The notes: generated by a model not told the origin, from the letters alone. A stretch of 64,000 bases of DNA from GWE2-40-63 sp050251815 (GCA_050251815.1 JBFWMB010000012.1:8724-72723); one strand, 5' to 3'; numbered from the stretch's first letter, positions 33,941 through 43,123 are shown. Made by a program: numbers and translations.

Positions 33941-34420
33941 ATGGCAACAAAAATTACCATGTATACCGATGGTGCTGCAAGCGGAAATCCCGGTCCGGGT
34001 GGATACGGAGTAGTACTGATTTCAGGAAACCACCGCAAAGATTTGTCGGAAGGTTACCGCATGACCACCAATAACCGAATGGAACTACTGGCAGTAATTG
34101 TGGGCCTTGAGGCATTAAAAACTCCCGGTTGCGAGGTTACCATTTATTCCGATTCAAAATATGTGATTGATGCTGTTGAAAAAGGCTGGCTGCAAAACTG
34201 GGTAAAAACCTCGTTTAAAAAGAAAAAAAATGCCGATTTGTGGAAGCGCTTTTTGTTGGTTTATAAAAAGCACAAGGTTGTTTTTAGCTGGGTAAAAGGA
34301 CACGCAGGAAATCCGGGAAACGAGCGCTGTGATTTTTTGGCCGTTGAAGCCTCTAAAAAAAACATCCTCCAGATTGATCATGCCTATGAGAGTGGTGAAG
34401 CTGAAGGAATGCTGTTTTAA
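33941..34420 (+). CDS. rnhA: Ribonuclease HI
   Basis: The 159-residue protein matches bacterial RNase HI, which cuts RNA in RNA-DNA hybrids. Metal-binding residues are in place: Asp10 in 'YTDGAASGNPGPGGYG', Glu48 in 'TTNNRMELLAVI', Asp71 in 'YSDSKYVIDAV', and Asp in 'GNERCDFLA'. The basic handle segment 'WVKTSFKKKKNADLW' is present. Length is normal. A promoter-like box lies immediately before the ATG, with no visible ribosome binding site. Confidence 0.95.
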   Translation: MATKITMYTDGAASGNPGPGGYGVVLISGNHRKDLSEGYRMTTNNRMELLAVIVGLEALKTPGCEVTIYSDSKYVIDAVEKGWLQNWVKTSFKKKKNADLWKRFLLVYKKHKVVFSWVKGHAGNPGNERCDFLAVEASKKNILQIDHAYESGEAEGMLF

Positions 34421-34429
34421 AGTATTTTG

Positions 34430-34437
34430 TATCTTTG
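34430..34437 (+). promoter_or_regulatory. -7 box of purN
   Basis: TATCTTTG, 37 bases before the ATG at 34474 and 10 bases after the rnhA stop. No clear -33 element. Confidence 0.45.
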
Positions 34438-34473
34438 ATAAGTTAAAACACATGTTTAGCTGAATACTTGCTC

Positions 34474-35043
34474 ATGATTAAAATAGCACTTTTTGCCTCT
34501 GGTTCAGGAACAAATGTCGAAAATATAGCCCGGTATTTTTCAAACCATGCTGCCATTGAAGTAGCAGGAATATTCTCGAACAATGCCCATGCCTACGTTC
34601 TGGAACGGGCCAAAAAGCTGGAACTTCCATCGGTGGTTTTTAACCGAAGCCAGTTCTACGATTCCGATTGGATATTGAAGCAACTAAACAATTTTGAAAT
34701 TGATTGGATAGTGCTTGCCGGTTTTTTATGGTTGGTGCCCCATCAATTAATACATGCTTTCCCAAGCCGGATAATTAATATTCACCCGGCTTTGTTGCCC
34801 AAGTTTGGGGGTAAGGGTATGTATGGCGACCGGGTGCATCAGGCCGTGGTGGCCAATGGTGAAAACGAAACAGGTATTACTGTTCATTTTGTAAACGATC
34901 TTTATGATCAGGGAACAATTATTGAACAAAAAAAGGTGCCGGTTTTGCCAACCGACACCCCTGAATTGGTAGCTCAAAAAGTTCATGCGCTCGAGTATGC
35001 GTTTTTTCCTCCAATAATTGAGCGCACAATACTTTCGGAATAA
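34474..35043 (+). CDS. purN: Phosphoribosylglycinamide formyltransferase
   Basis: The 189-residue GART enzyme transfers a formyl group from 10-formyl-tetrahydrofolate to GAR in purine synthesis. Visible features are the phosphate-binding N-terminus 'ALFASGSGTNVENIARYF', the catalytic pair in 'INIHPALLPKFGG' (Asn102, His104), and Asp145 in 'NDLYDQGTIIEQ'. 'DWIVLAGFLWLVP' is the usual folate-site strand. The ATG at 34474 is preferred over an in-frame TTG two codons earlier. It stands alone, not in a purine operon. Confidence 0.94.
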   Translation: MIKIALFASGSGTNVENIARYFSNHAAIEVAGIFSNNAHAYVLERAKKLELPSVVFNRSQFYDSDWILKQLNNFEIDWIVLAGFLWLVPHQLIHAFPSRIINIHPALLPKFGGKGMYGDRVHQAVVANGENETGITVHFVNDLYDQGTIIEQKKVPVLPTDTPELVAQKVHALEYAFFPPIIERTILSE

Positions 35044-35044
35044 T

Positions 35045-37093
35045 TTATTGTTTTATTTTGGTTAACGCCTCATCAACGGCGGTTATAATCGACTCATTTG
35101 AAATTTCATGACCGGTAGCCCTTTTCATCCAGGTTTGCGGAGTCAGGCGCCCCATGCTGAACATTCGTTCTACTTCTGTGGACAATTTTTTTCCTTTTAA
35201 GTGCTGTTCAATTTGAAAGTCGATTAAATGACCAAAGGAATACGCAGACAAGTACAGTGGATAAGCAATCATGTGAGAGTAGATAGCCAGAATGGGTTCA
35301 TCTTTTACCCCAAATACTTCGGCATAATAACTGTTCCACACTTCGTTGGCAATAGTAAGGGTTGCATTTTTTAGCTGCTCGGCATCGGCATTTGGATTGG
35401 CATAAAGCCATTTCCAAACCTTCATGTCAACCATACTAACACCCATTATTTCATAAATACTCCAAAAGGTATCCAGTGTTTTTAAGGCATCCTTATCCGG
35501 ATTGGGGTCGTTCATGTCGAGTAATTTTAAGTCTCGGCTTTGGAAAATAAAAGCCAGGGCTTCGGTAAATGCTGTATTGGGAACTCCATGCAACATGTAA
35601 TAAGGTACACTGTGCAGCGAGATGGTTTGTTCCACATTGTGTCCAAACTCATGAACAGCAATGTTGTATCCTTTATAGTTCATCCCGGTTTCTGGAACGC
35701 GGGTACGCAGGTACGAATACATGTCATGCATTTCAGCGCCTAATGCATGGCCTGAACCACGGGCTGCCTGAACGGTTATTTTTGAAGCCAGGAATTTAGC
35801 CCGTTCCTTATCCCATCCCAGTTTAACCAGCATGTTGGGCATGTCAGTTTCAAAAGCTTTGGCATCGGGATATTTTTTTTCAGTTTTGTTATTGAGGATA
35901 TCGGCTGAAATGGAGCTGCGGGCTTTAAAACCATCATACCAAATGTCGTAAGGTTGTAATTCGCGTCCCAGTCGGGTTTTTATTAATTCAGCTACCTTTT
36001 TTACCTGGGGAGCACTTAAGAATTCATGAAACAATTGTTCTACCTCAGGCTGGGCAATTTCCATGTTTCCTGAGAAGCTGCGTTCAATGTAAGTGTTCAT
36101 TACCGGGTAGTAGGCATCCATGGCTTGCAAAGCCTTAAAACTGTTTATGATTTGTTGGTAGCGATCCGTATTTTCAGGAGTAACCGAAACCGGCTGGTTT
36201 TGATCATAAACTATATTATCGTAAGGATTCCATTGGTATTTTCCTGAATTTATTACTTCCCTGGGAATGCTTTGGTCGATAATCCGCTTCATTACCTGAT
36301 ACACCATCTGTTGTTTTTCATAACCCTTTTGTGCATCGGCATAGTTCGATTTTATTTCGTCACGAAGGTTCCAATGGGTTAAAAGAATCATATCATCAGT
36401 AAACAACTGCTCATTTTCCGCATTACGCAAGCTTCCCATGTAAATATTGTAGGCTGAAATATAAATGTCGGCACTGGTATTTGCCTTAGAATATTGTTGT
36501 TTCAAGTGGGCTGGTACACGAGCTGCAAACAGGTCGCCCAGACGGGCCCAGGCCCATTCTTCATTACTCCATTCGGACCCCAGGCTCTCTTTTTCACTTA
36601 AGGTGAAATAGGGGAAATTCAGGGCAATTACAAAAGCAATTTTGTTTGCGTACAAATCATCGTTCAGGTGAGCGCTTGGATTGTATGCTCCAAACATTTT
36701 GTCGATTTCGTGCAGCGGACCATTATCTAAAGTCAGGTTCAGGTTCAGACCTACACCCATTTTGGTAAAGTTACCCGTCAGGTTTTCGAAATAATGTTCA
36801 AGTTTTGAGAATACCAACGATTTTTCTTCGTAGGTTTTCAGGTAATTATCGAGGCAAAACTGCTGAAAAACTGTTTTGTCGCCATCGGTTTGTCGCCATA
36901 GTGATGCGGCGTGTTTTACTCCTTTTACTATGAGTTGAGCGTTGCTATTGGGGTTAACTTGTTGCAAAAGTTCAATGGTTTGGTCAACAACTTCTGCTGA
37001 AATGTTGGCCACCTCACCCGGTTTTTTTTCAGTTGATGGATTGCAAGCCGCAAAAAGCATCAGTACCAGGGTGGCTATCCCAATTTTTTTCAT
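35045..37093 (-). CDS. Zinc metallopeptidase lipoprotein (HEFGH motif)
   Basis: The 682-residue product has a lipoprotein signal ('MLFAAC', Cys17) and a mostly helical body. 'IAVHEFGHNVEQTISLHSVP' contains the gluzincin HExxH zinc site, and 'NTAFTEALAFIFQSRD' supplies a probable third Glu ligand downstream. This arrangement resembles the M3/M2 oligopeptidase clan, but the overall sequence is not one I can place in a named family. It would act on peptides in the periplasm or at the outer membrane. The stop is immediately adjacent to the convergent purN stop. The 272 bases upstream hold the divergent CYTH promoter. Confidence 0.78.
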   Translation of the reverse strand: MKKIGIATLVLMLFAACNPSTEKKPGEVANISAEVVDQTIELLQQVNPNSNAQLIVKGVKHAASLWRQTDGDKTVFQQFCLDNYLKTYEEKSLVFSKLEHYFENLTGNFTKMGVGLNLNLTLDNGPLHEIDKMFGAYNPSAHLNDDLYANKIAFVIALNFPYFTLSEKESLGSEWSNEEWAWARLGDLFAARVPAHLKQQYSKANTSADIYISAYNIYMGSLRNAENEQLFTDDMILLTHWNLRDEIKSNYADAQKGYEKQQMVYQVMKRIIDQSIPREVINSGKYQWNPYDNIVYDQNQPVSVTPENTDRYQQIINSFKALQAMDAYYPVMNTYIERSFSGNMEIAQPEVEQLFHEFLSAPQVKKVAELIKTRLGRELQPYDIWYDGFKARSSISADILNNKTEKKYPDAKAFETDMPNMLVKLGWDKERAKFLASKITVQAARGSGHALGAEMHDMYSYLRTRVPETGMNYKGYNIAVHEFGHNVEQTISLHSVPYYMLHGVPNTAFTEALAFIFQSRDLKLLDMNDPNPDKDALKTLDTFWSIYEIMGVSMVDMKVWKWLYANPNADAEQLKNATLTIANEVWNSYYAEVFGVKDEPILAIYSHMIAYPLYLSAYSFGHLIDFQIEQHLKGKKLSTEVERMFSMGRLTPQTWMKRATGHEISNESIITAVDEALTKIKQ

Positions 37094-37247
37094 CTTTTAT
37101 GAATTTATGTTAATGAATTTTTGTTTGCCGATAAAAGTCGTTTATCAACAGTTTTTTCTCCTATTTTTTGTTGGCTATAAAAGTAATAGCTATTTTCAGA
37201 GAAAAACAAAAAATACATGAGCTAAAAAACATACAGACTTGATTAGC

Positions 37248-37278
37248 TTGCAAGACCCAATGGAAGTATGTAAATTTG
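37248..37278 (+). promoter_or_regulatory. Promoter of the CYTH gene
   Basis: TTG (37248-37250), 20-base spacer, TAAATTTG (37271-37278), matching the Bacteroidota pattern. It would give a leader of about 85 bases before the ATG at 37366. Confidence 0.6.
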
Positions 37279-37365
37279 TGGCGCTCCGGTATTAATTGCA
37301 ACATGTTTTAGTTGCCGGATTTCCAATCACTTAAATGTTTAGTTATGGTATTTGACCGGTTACGG

Positions 37366-37851
37366 ATGAGGCAGGAAAAAATAACACGCGAAATTGAACG
37401 CAAATTTTTGGTGCGTGATGATTTTCGGTCGATGGCAGCTGGAAAATTTGAAATAAAACAAGGATATCTTTCAGTCGAGCCGGAGCGTACCGTGCGAATA
37501 CGTATTGCTTCAAAAAAAGGTTTTCTAACCATTAAGGGACCCAGTGATGCTTCGGGCATGAGTCGTTTTGAGTGGGAACAGGAAATTTCGCTGAGTGATG
37601 CTGAAGGTCTGTTGAAGCTTTGTCTTCCCCATATTATTGAAAAAACCCGTTACGTAGTTGATTACGAAGACCATGTGTTCGAAATCGATGAGTTTCATGG
37701 AGTCAATAACGGTCTTTTACTGGCCGAAGTTGAACTATCGTCAACAACCGAAGAATTCTCCCTGCCCGAATGGATTGGCCAGGAAGTAACCAACGACCCA
37801 CGGTATTACAATTCGTATTTAAGTAACCATCCGTTTGGCACTTGGGAGTAA
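37366..37851 (+). CDS. CYTH-domain protein (triphosphate tunnel metalloenzyme)
   Basis: From the ATG at 37366 the protein is 161 residues. It starts with the signature 'EIERKFLV' and continues with 'KQGYLSVEPERTVRIRI', 'GFLTIKGP', 'RYVVDYEDHVFEIDEFHG' and 'LAEVELSS', the charged strands that line the triphosphate tunnel. Bacterial homologues hydrolyse inorganic triphosphate or similar phosphates. It is similar in size to single-domain CYTH proteins. A longer frame beginning at 37312 is open but the extra residues are not part of the fold. Confidence 0.9.
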   Translation: MRQEKITREIERKFLVRDDFRSMAAGKFEIKQGYLSVEPERTVRIRIASKKGFLTIKGPSDASGMSRFEWEQEISLSDAEGLLKLCLPHIIEKTRYVVDYEDHVFEIDEFHGVNNGLLLAEVELSSTTEEFSLPEWIGQEVTNDPRYYNSYLSNHPFGTWE

Positions 37852-37908
37852 GCTTGGGTTAATTGCTAAAAACAAGTAGTTTACCCTGTTTAGTTTCGCT
37901 TTATTTTA

Positions 37909-37916
37909 TACATTTG
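37909..37916 (+). promoter_or_regulatory. -7 box of the M16 peptidase gene
   Basis: TACATTTG, 25 bases before the ATG at 37942. No clear -33 element. Confidence 0.5.
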
Positions 37917-37941
37917 CCCTCCTGTTTTTGACGCAATTGAT

Positions 37942-39165
37942 ATGAAGGGATACGAATATTATACTTTGGCCAATGGCATTCGGCTGATACATCAACAAAG
38001 TACCGGCAAGGTAGCTCATCTGGGGGTTATCATCAATACGGGTTCGCGCGACGAAACTCCTAATCAGCATGGTATTGCTCATTTTATTGAGCACGTAATT
38101 TTTAAAGGGACACATAAACGGAAAGCCTATCATGTAATTAGTCGGCTTGAAGATGTGGGAGGTGAGATTGACGCATATACCACCAAAGAAGAAACCTGCA
38201 TTTATGCATCGTTTCTGAAAGAATATACCAGCCGAACCATGGAACTTTTTGCTGACATTATTTTTAATGCCTCGTTTCCGGTAAAGGAACTTGAAAAAGA
38301 AAAAGAGGTAATTCTCGACGAAATAAATTCCTACAAAGACAGTCCGGCCGAATTAATTTTTGACGACTTCGAGGAGCAGATTTTTGATGGTCATCCTATC
38401 GGGCGGAATATTCTGGGAGAACCCAATTTGCTGAATACTTATAAACAAGCCGATTTGTTGCGCTTTATTGCCGATAAATACCATACCGATCAAATGGTTA
38501 TTTGCTCGGTGGGTGATATCAATTTTAACCTGTTGAAGCGGTGGGCCGAGAAATATTTTGGCCCGGTTAAGGCCAACCTTCGACAGGAAAGGCGAATGGT
38601 ACTTAATGGCTACAAAGCGGAACAAAAAGTAATAAAAAAAGATACGTTTCAGGCACATTGCATCACCGGAAACCGCGCCTATTCCATCGATCACAAAAAC
38701 CGCCTGCCACTGGAACTGCTGAATAATATTCTGGGTGGGCCGGGTATGAATTCGCGCCTAAACCTGGCCTTACGCGAACGTCATGGCTATACCTATAATG
38801 TAGAATCATTTTATAATCCGTACAGTGACACCGGAATTGTGGGCATCTATTTTGGTACCGAACCCGAAAAAGTGGAAAAAAGCCTGAGAATAATTAAGTT
38901 GGAAATTCAGAAACTTCAGACCACCACCCTGGGAATCCTGCAATTGGAGCGGGCCAAAAAGCAAATGATTGGTCAAATGGCCATTGGTGCCGAAAATCTT
39001 TCGGGATTAATGCTGAATATCGGACGAAGCTACCTGCTCTTTGGTAAAGTGGATCCATTGGAAAAGGTTTACGAAAAAATTCAGCAACTTACCGCCCAAC
39101 AATTGATTGAAGTGGCTAATGAGGTTTATGATTACAAGCAACTCTCTACCTTAACCTACCTCTAA
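37942..39165 (+). CDS. M16-family zinc peptidase (insulinase/processing-peptidase type)
   Basis: The 407-residue protein carries the inverted zinc motif HxxEH in 'HGIAHFIEHVIFKGT' (His47, Glu50, His51), with the third ligand Glu expected in 'EKEKEVILDEINSYKDSP'. The C-terminal half has the M16_C pattern 'LPLELLNNILGGPGMNSRLNLALRERHGYTYNV'. There is no signal peptide, so it is cytoplasmic. Single-chain ~400-residue M16B proteins of this kind are common in Bacteroidota; substrates are unknown. It is followed by a hairpin terminator. Confidence 0.92.
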   Translation: MKGYEYYTLANGIRLIHQQSTGKVAHLGVIINTGSRDETPNQHGIAHFIEHVIFKGTHKRKAYHVISRLEDVGGEIDAYTTKEETCIYASFLKEYTSRTMELFADIIFNASFPVKELEKEKEVILDEINSYKDSPAELIFDDFEEQIFDGHPIGRNILGEPNLLNTYKQADLLRFIADKYHTDQMVICSVGDINFNLLKRWAEKYFGPVKANLRQERRMVLNGYKAEQKVIKKDTFQAHCITGNRAYSIDHKNRLPLELLNNILGGPGMNSRLNLALRERHGYTYNVESFYNPYSDTGIVGIYFGTEPEKVEKSLRIIKLEIQKLQTTTLGILQLERAKKQMIGQMAIGAENLSGLMLNIGRSYLLFGKVDPLEKVYEKIQQLTAQQLIEVANEVYDYKQLSTLTYL

Positions 39166-39217
39166 TTACCAGGTAATACCCTGAAGGATCCCCGGAGACT
39201 GTATGAATGGGAAAAAA

Positions 39218-39244
39218 TTAAAGCCTGAAGGGTTCAGGCTTTAA
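39218..39244. terminator. Terminator between M16 peptidase and SatP-like genes
   Basis: A perfect 12-bp inverted repeat (TTAAAGCCTGAA 39218-39229, TTCAGGCTTTAA 39233-39244, GGG loop) lies between two convergent genes. T-runs are short, so strength is uncertain. Confidence 0.7.
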
Positions 39245-39266
39245 AAACTGTGCTGTTAAGTCCTGT

Positions 39267-39833
39267 TTATTTCTTAATCCAGGGTTTGCCCATGCTCAGC
39301 ACTTCTTTTCCGGCCACCTCGTTAATGATAACCACAGCCATCATGTACCAGGCTGCCAGTGCGCAGCATATCAATTCGTAGCCGGCTATTTTATTCATCA
39401 GGGGAAAGCCAAAATGTCCCAAATCCAAAAGAATAAAACCGATTAGCAATAAGGTAAAAGTAATGGCCATGGCACTGTGAATATGCCACGAAGCCACCCA
39501 GAAAATCAGGGTTAACAGGGTCCATGCAATCAGGTAATAACCCACATCGCTAGTCGACGAGGAATAAATATCTTGATGGTTGAATATCCAGATAAAACCC
39601 AGGCCAATCCAAAAGGCTCCATAACTGGAGAAGGCGGCAAAGCCAAAATTATTTCCGGTTTTTTGTTCCATAAAACCTGCTACCAACTGGGCAAATCCGC
39701 CAAACACAAATCCCATAGCCACCACCGGACCCAGGCCCATAAGCCCAATGTTGTGCAGCTGAAGCAGCAATGTGGTAAGGCCAAAACCTGCTAATCCAAC
39801 AACTGCAGGATTTCCAATTTTTCCGTTTGTCAT
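39267..39833 (-). CDS. Acetate/succinate transporter, GPR1/FUN34/YaaH (SatP) family
   Basis: The 188-residue membrane protein has six predicted helices and the family signature 'NPAVVGLAGFGLTTLLLQLHN' at its start, with 'GGFAQLVAGFMEQKTGNNFG' and 'FSSYGAFW' in the first half. Members form a hexameric channel-like carrier for acetate and sometimes succinate. The length is normal. A TAGTTTTG -7 box on the - strand (39957-39950) lies about 117 bases upstream. It is separated from the aspartase gene by 308 bases with no other gene. Confidence 0.92.
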   Translation of the reverse strand: MTNGKIGNPAVVGLAGFGLTTLLLQLHNIGLMGLGPVVAMGFVFGGFAQLVAGFMEQKTGNNFGFAAFSSYGAFWIGLGFIWIFNHQDIYSSSTSDVGYYLIAWTLLTLIFWVASWHIHSAMAITFTLLLIGFILLDLGHFGFPLMNKIAGYELICCALAAWYMMAVVIINEVAGKEVLSMGKPWIKK

Positions 39834-39949
39834 AATGTTTACTGTTTAAAATAATTGTCATGCTTCGATTGGGCACACTGGCTAACTAGTTTGGGTGTGC
39901 CGCCAGAATTTAATCACCGACATGACCGGTTAATTTTTTTTTGAGGCTG

Positions 39950-39957
39950 CAAAACTA
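39950..39957 (-). promoter_or_regulatory. Possible -7 box of the SatP-like gene
   Basis: TAGTTTTG on the - strand without a convincing -33 element. The surrounding stretch 39834-40141 otherwise holds only the aspartase terminator. Confidence 0.4.
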
Positions 39958-40087
39958 ATCGAATTCTTTCCAGTTGATTCCTAAATCAAGAGCTTTGATG
40001 CAGTTTTTTTCGTTCAAAAAGGATCAACTTAGGTTTTTTAAGTTCCGACGTTTTTAACTTTTTGACCATCTGCCTGAGTGGACTCAT

Positions 40088-40122
40088 AAAAAAAGCCCGA
40101 AAGAGAAGATCCGGGCAATTTT
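40088..40122 (-). terminator. Terminator of the cNMP-aspartase gene
   Basis: On the - strand a GCCCGG...TCGGGC-type stem (40116-40112 with 40099-40095) is followed by a run of seven T. It begins about 25 bases after the stop codon. Confidence 0.75.
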
Positions 40123-40141
40123 TATTTAAATCTTTTGTGGC

Positions 40142-42010
40142 TTAATGCATCTTCCGAGGGCGAATCATGTTTTCCGGAGTCAAAATATTGTCGAGTTCCT
40201 CTTTCGAGAGCAGGTTTTGCTCCAGCACCAAGTCGTAAACACTACGGTTGTTTTGCAGTGCTTCTTTTGCCAGTTTACTACATACCTCGTATCCTAATGC
40301 AGGATTTAATGCAGTTACCAGGCCAATACTGTTTTGAACCAGTTCGCGGCAACGGGTTTCATTAGCAGTAATTCCATCGATGCAGCGGAAGCGCAAGACT
40401 TCCATACCGTTTTTCAACATCTCAACACTTTCAAAAATACTTTGTGTAATAACCGGTTCCATTACGTTCAATTCCAATTGTCCGGCTTCAGAAGCAAGGG
40501 TAACTGTAAGGTCATTACCAATTACTTTAAATGCAATCTGGTTAACCACTTCGGGAATTACCGGATTAACTTTTCCAGGCATTATCGATGAGCCAGGCTG
40601 CATCGGGGGCAGGTTAATCTCGTTAAATCCGGTACGTGGCCCCGACGAAAGCAGCCGCAGGTCGTTACTGATTTTTGATAGTTTAACCGCCAGTCGTTTG
40701 ATAGCCGATGAGTACATGATAAATGCGCCGGTGTCCTGGGTGGCTTCAATTAAGTTTCCGGCCAGTTTAATGTCGAGACCGGTAACCTCTTTTAAATGTT
40801 TGACGCAAAGTTCACTGTAGCCGGGTTCTGAATTAATGCCGGTTCCGATAGCGGTGGCGCCCATGTTCACTTCGAGAAACAGTTGTACATTTTGTTCCAG
40901 CCGTTCAATCTCTTCCGAAAGGGTTACAGCATAGGCTTCAAATGCCTGTCCCAGTGTCATGGGAACGGCATCTTGTAACTGGGTGCGGCCCATCTTGATA
41001 ATGTCACGAAAATCGCGCGCTTTGGTATTAAACGATTCAATAAGGTCTTTAAGCACCTCGATAAAACGGGCATTGTTTAAAATAAGCGCTATTTTAACTG
41101 CCGTGGGATATGCATCGTTGGTCGATTGGCTCAGATTTACATGATTGTTTGGGTGACAATATTGGTATTCTCCTTTTTTGTGACCCAGAATTTCCAGAGC
41201 GCGGTTGGCAATTACCTCGTTAGCTGCCATATTGGTTGAGGTTCCGGCACCTCCCTGAATCATATCAACGGCAAAGTTTTTATGGAATTTTCCCTTAATA
41301 ATCTCGTCGCAGGCGGCTACAATGGCATCGGTTATGGTATTGTTTAAAAGCCCCAGTTCGTTGTTTGCTTTGGCAGCAGCCAGTTTTACCATGGCAAGCG
41401 CCTGAACAAACACCGGATAAAAATTCAAGGTTACCCCACTAATGTTGAAGTTTTCCATGGCACGCAGGGTTTGAACCCCGTAATAGGCTTCTGCCGGCAC
41501 ATCGCGGTCACCCAGTAAATCGTGTTCGCTGCGGGTACGCCCCGAAACATATTGAGCACCTGCGTTGGTGAGGTGTGCGTTAGCCTGGTTCATGCGGCGT
41601 GCTACCAGTTTGGCCAGGTAGCGATATACTTTAGCGGCCAGTTCTTTATTGTCGTCGAACAGTTCTTGCATGGTTTTGCGACTCAACGACAATACAATTA
41701 CATCGGTCATTGCCCGGGCAGTGGTGGAGTGTGGCGAATTGTCGATTAACGATCCCTCTCCAATAAAATCATATTTCTGGAAGAACGATAAACGGCGTTC
41801 TTCGCCAAAGGGAGTGCGGGTAAAAAGTTCAACCTCGCCTTCGTAAATTACAAAGATGGCTTCGCGTTCCGAGCCTTCTTTAAAAAGGTAGGCACCTTGT
41901 TTAATCGCTTTTTCGCTGAACTTGGCAGCGAGCAAATCTATTTCGTCGGTGTTGAGTGAGTCAAACAGTTGAACTTCAGTAATAAAGTTCGATATCTTTT
42001 GCTTGTCCAT
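40142..42010 (-). CDS. aspA: Fusion of cyclic-nucleotide-binding domain and aspartate ammonia-lyase
   Basis: The 622-residue protein has a CRP-like cNMP-binding domain at residues about 1-140 ('LFKEGSEREAIFVIYEGEVELF', 'FIGEGSLIDNSPHSTTARAM', the phosphate-binding cassette). A complete aspartase follows from about 157 ('DLLGDRDVPAEAYYGVQTLRA', 'GGAGTSTNMAANEVIANRA', 'NLSQSTNDAYPTAVKIA' and the fumarase/aspartase signature 'GSSIMPGKVNPVIPE'). Aspartase converts aspartate to fumarate and ammonia; the usual enzyme is about 470 residues, so the extra N-terminus is a true addition. Regulation of activity by a cyclic nucleotide is inferred. 'GEGSLIDNSPHSTTA' lacks the Arg of a classical cAMP site, so ligand binding is uncertain. 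Confidence 0.93.
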   Translation of the reverse strand: MDKQKISNFITEVQLFDSLNTDEIDLLAAKFSEKAIKQGAYLFKEGSEREAIFVIYEGEVELFTRTPFGEERRLSFFQKYDFIGEGSLIDNSPHSTTARAMTDVIVLSLSRKTMQELFDDNKELAAKVYRYLAKLVARRMNQANAHLTNAGAQYVSGRTRSEHDLLGDRDVPAEAYYGVQTLRAMENFNISGVTLNFYPVFVQALAMVKLAAAKANNELGLLNNTITDAIVAACDEIIKGKFHKNFAVDMIQGGAGTSTNMAANEVIANRALEILGHKKGEYQYCHPNNHVNLSQSTNDAYPTAVKIALILNNARFIEVLKDLIESFNTKARDFRDIIKMGRTQLQDAVPMTLGQAFEAYAVTLSEEIERLEQNVQLFLEVNMGATAIGTGINSEPGYSELCVKHLKEVTGLDIKLAGNLIEATQDTGAFIMYSSAIKRLAVKLSKISNDLRLLSSGPRTGFNEINLPPMQPGSSIMPGKVNPVIPEVVNQIAFKVIGNDLTVTLASEAGQLELNVMEPVITQSIFESVEMLKNGMEVLRFRCIDGITANETRCRELVQNSIGLVTALNPALGYEVCSKLAKEALQNNRSVYDLVLEQNLLSKEELDNILTPENMIRPRKMH

Positions 42011-42070
42011 AATGTTGATGTTTATACTTTTTGTAGGGCGAATGTGATTCTTTTTTTAAAACTGCCCAAG

Positions 42071-42101
42071 CAAAAGTATCATATAAAAATGTACTTTACA
42101 A
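42071..42101 (-). promoter_or_regulatory. Promoter of the cNMP-aspartase gene
   Basis: On the - strand TTG (42101-42099), 20 bases, TACTTTTG (42078-42071). It gives a leader of about 57 bases before the ATG at 42010. Confidence 0.65.
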
Positions 42102-42181
42102 CACATATTTCTTACGTTTTTTTAGGGTTAAGGAGACTGATATTTTTTTGACTTATCTATATCGGGATGCTTATATTTTTC

Positions 42182-42189
42182 TACTTTTG
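42182..42189 (+). promoter_or_regulatory. -7 box of the EamA transporter gene
   Basis: TACTTTTG, 16 bases before the ATG at 42206. No -33 element at the expected distance. Confidence 0.45.
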
Positions 42190-42205
42190 AGCAAATTTTT
42201 AAAGC

Positions 42206-43123
42206 ATGGTTCAATCTCATCTTGGGGAGCTGATAGCGTTGGGAACAGCTGTATGCTGGACCGTTACCGGACTGGCTTTTCAACAAGCCACTCGCCGTAG
42301 TGGTTCCTTATCGGTAAACCTTATTCGTTTGCTGATGGCTTTTGTAATTTATGCAATAGTTTCGTGGTTTTTGCGCGGACGTTTTTTTCCTACCGATGCT
42401 TCTGGTTTTAACTGGCTGTGGTTGAGTATTTCAGGTCTGGTAGGTTTTGTATTTGGCGATTATTTTTTATTTAAAAGTTACGAATACATCAGTGCGCGCA
42501 TCTCGATGTTGGTGATGTCGCTGAGCCCGCCCTTTGCCGCTTTTATCAGCTGGATTGCCCTGGGCGAAACCCTGAGTTTTCAGGCGATGCTGGCTATGGC
42601 TGTAACCCTTTCGGGGATTATATTAGTGGTTACCGAAAAGAAAAAACTGGATGACGAAAAACTGGGAAAGAAGAAAGGCTTGCAATTTTCGTTTTCGCCC
42701 AAAGGACTGATTTTTGCTTTGCTTGGAACTATTGGTCAGGCCAGCGGCCTGGTGCTTAGCAAATATGGTATGGGCGACTATAATGTGTTTGCTGCCACAC
42801 ACATTCGGGTCATTACGGGTAGTGTAGGCTTTGTTATTCTTATTACTTTAATAAACCGGTGGCCGCGCGTTACTGCTGCTGTAAAAGACGGTAAAGCTCT
42901 TCGCTTTATGGCGATTGGAGCAGTTTTTGGTCCCTTTGTCGGGGTTTACCTCTCGCTGCTTTCGGTTAAATTTACTTCAGTAGGTATTGCATCAACCATT
43001 ATGTCAATTATTCCGGTACTGATAATTCCTCCGGCAATTCTGCTTTATAAGGAAAAAGTTACCTTAAAAGAGGTACTGGGTGCAGTAATTACTGTAGGAG
43101 GCGTGGCTTTGTTTTTTATATAA
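42206..43123 (+). CDS. EamA/DMT-superfamily transporter
   Basis: The 305-residue membrane protein has ten predicted helices in two EamA repeats. The first repeat opens with 'LGELIALGTAVCWTVTGLAF' and ends with 'LAMAVTLSGIILVVTEKKK'; the second begins near 'GLIFALLGTIGQASGLVLSKYG' and ends 'LGAVITVGGVALFFI'. Such proteins export metabolites or amino acids. The substrate cannot be inferred from sequence or neighbours. Divergent from the aspartase gene. Confidence 0.9.
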   Translation: MVQSHLGELIALGTAVCWTVTGLAFQQATRRSGSLSVNLIRLLMAFVIYAIVSWFLRGRFFPTDASGFNWLWLSISGLVGFVFGDYFLFKSYEYISARISMLVMSLSPPFAAFISWIALGETLSFQAMLAMAVTLSGIILVVTEKKKLDDEKLGKKKGLQFSFSPKGLIFALLGTIGQASGLVLSKYGMGDYNVFAATHIRVITGSVGFVILITLINRWPRVTAAVKDGKALRFMAIGAVFGPFVGVYLSLLSVKFTSVGIASTIMSIIPVLIIPPAILLYKEKVTLKEVLGAVITVGGVALFFI

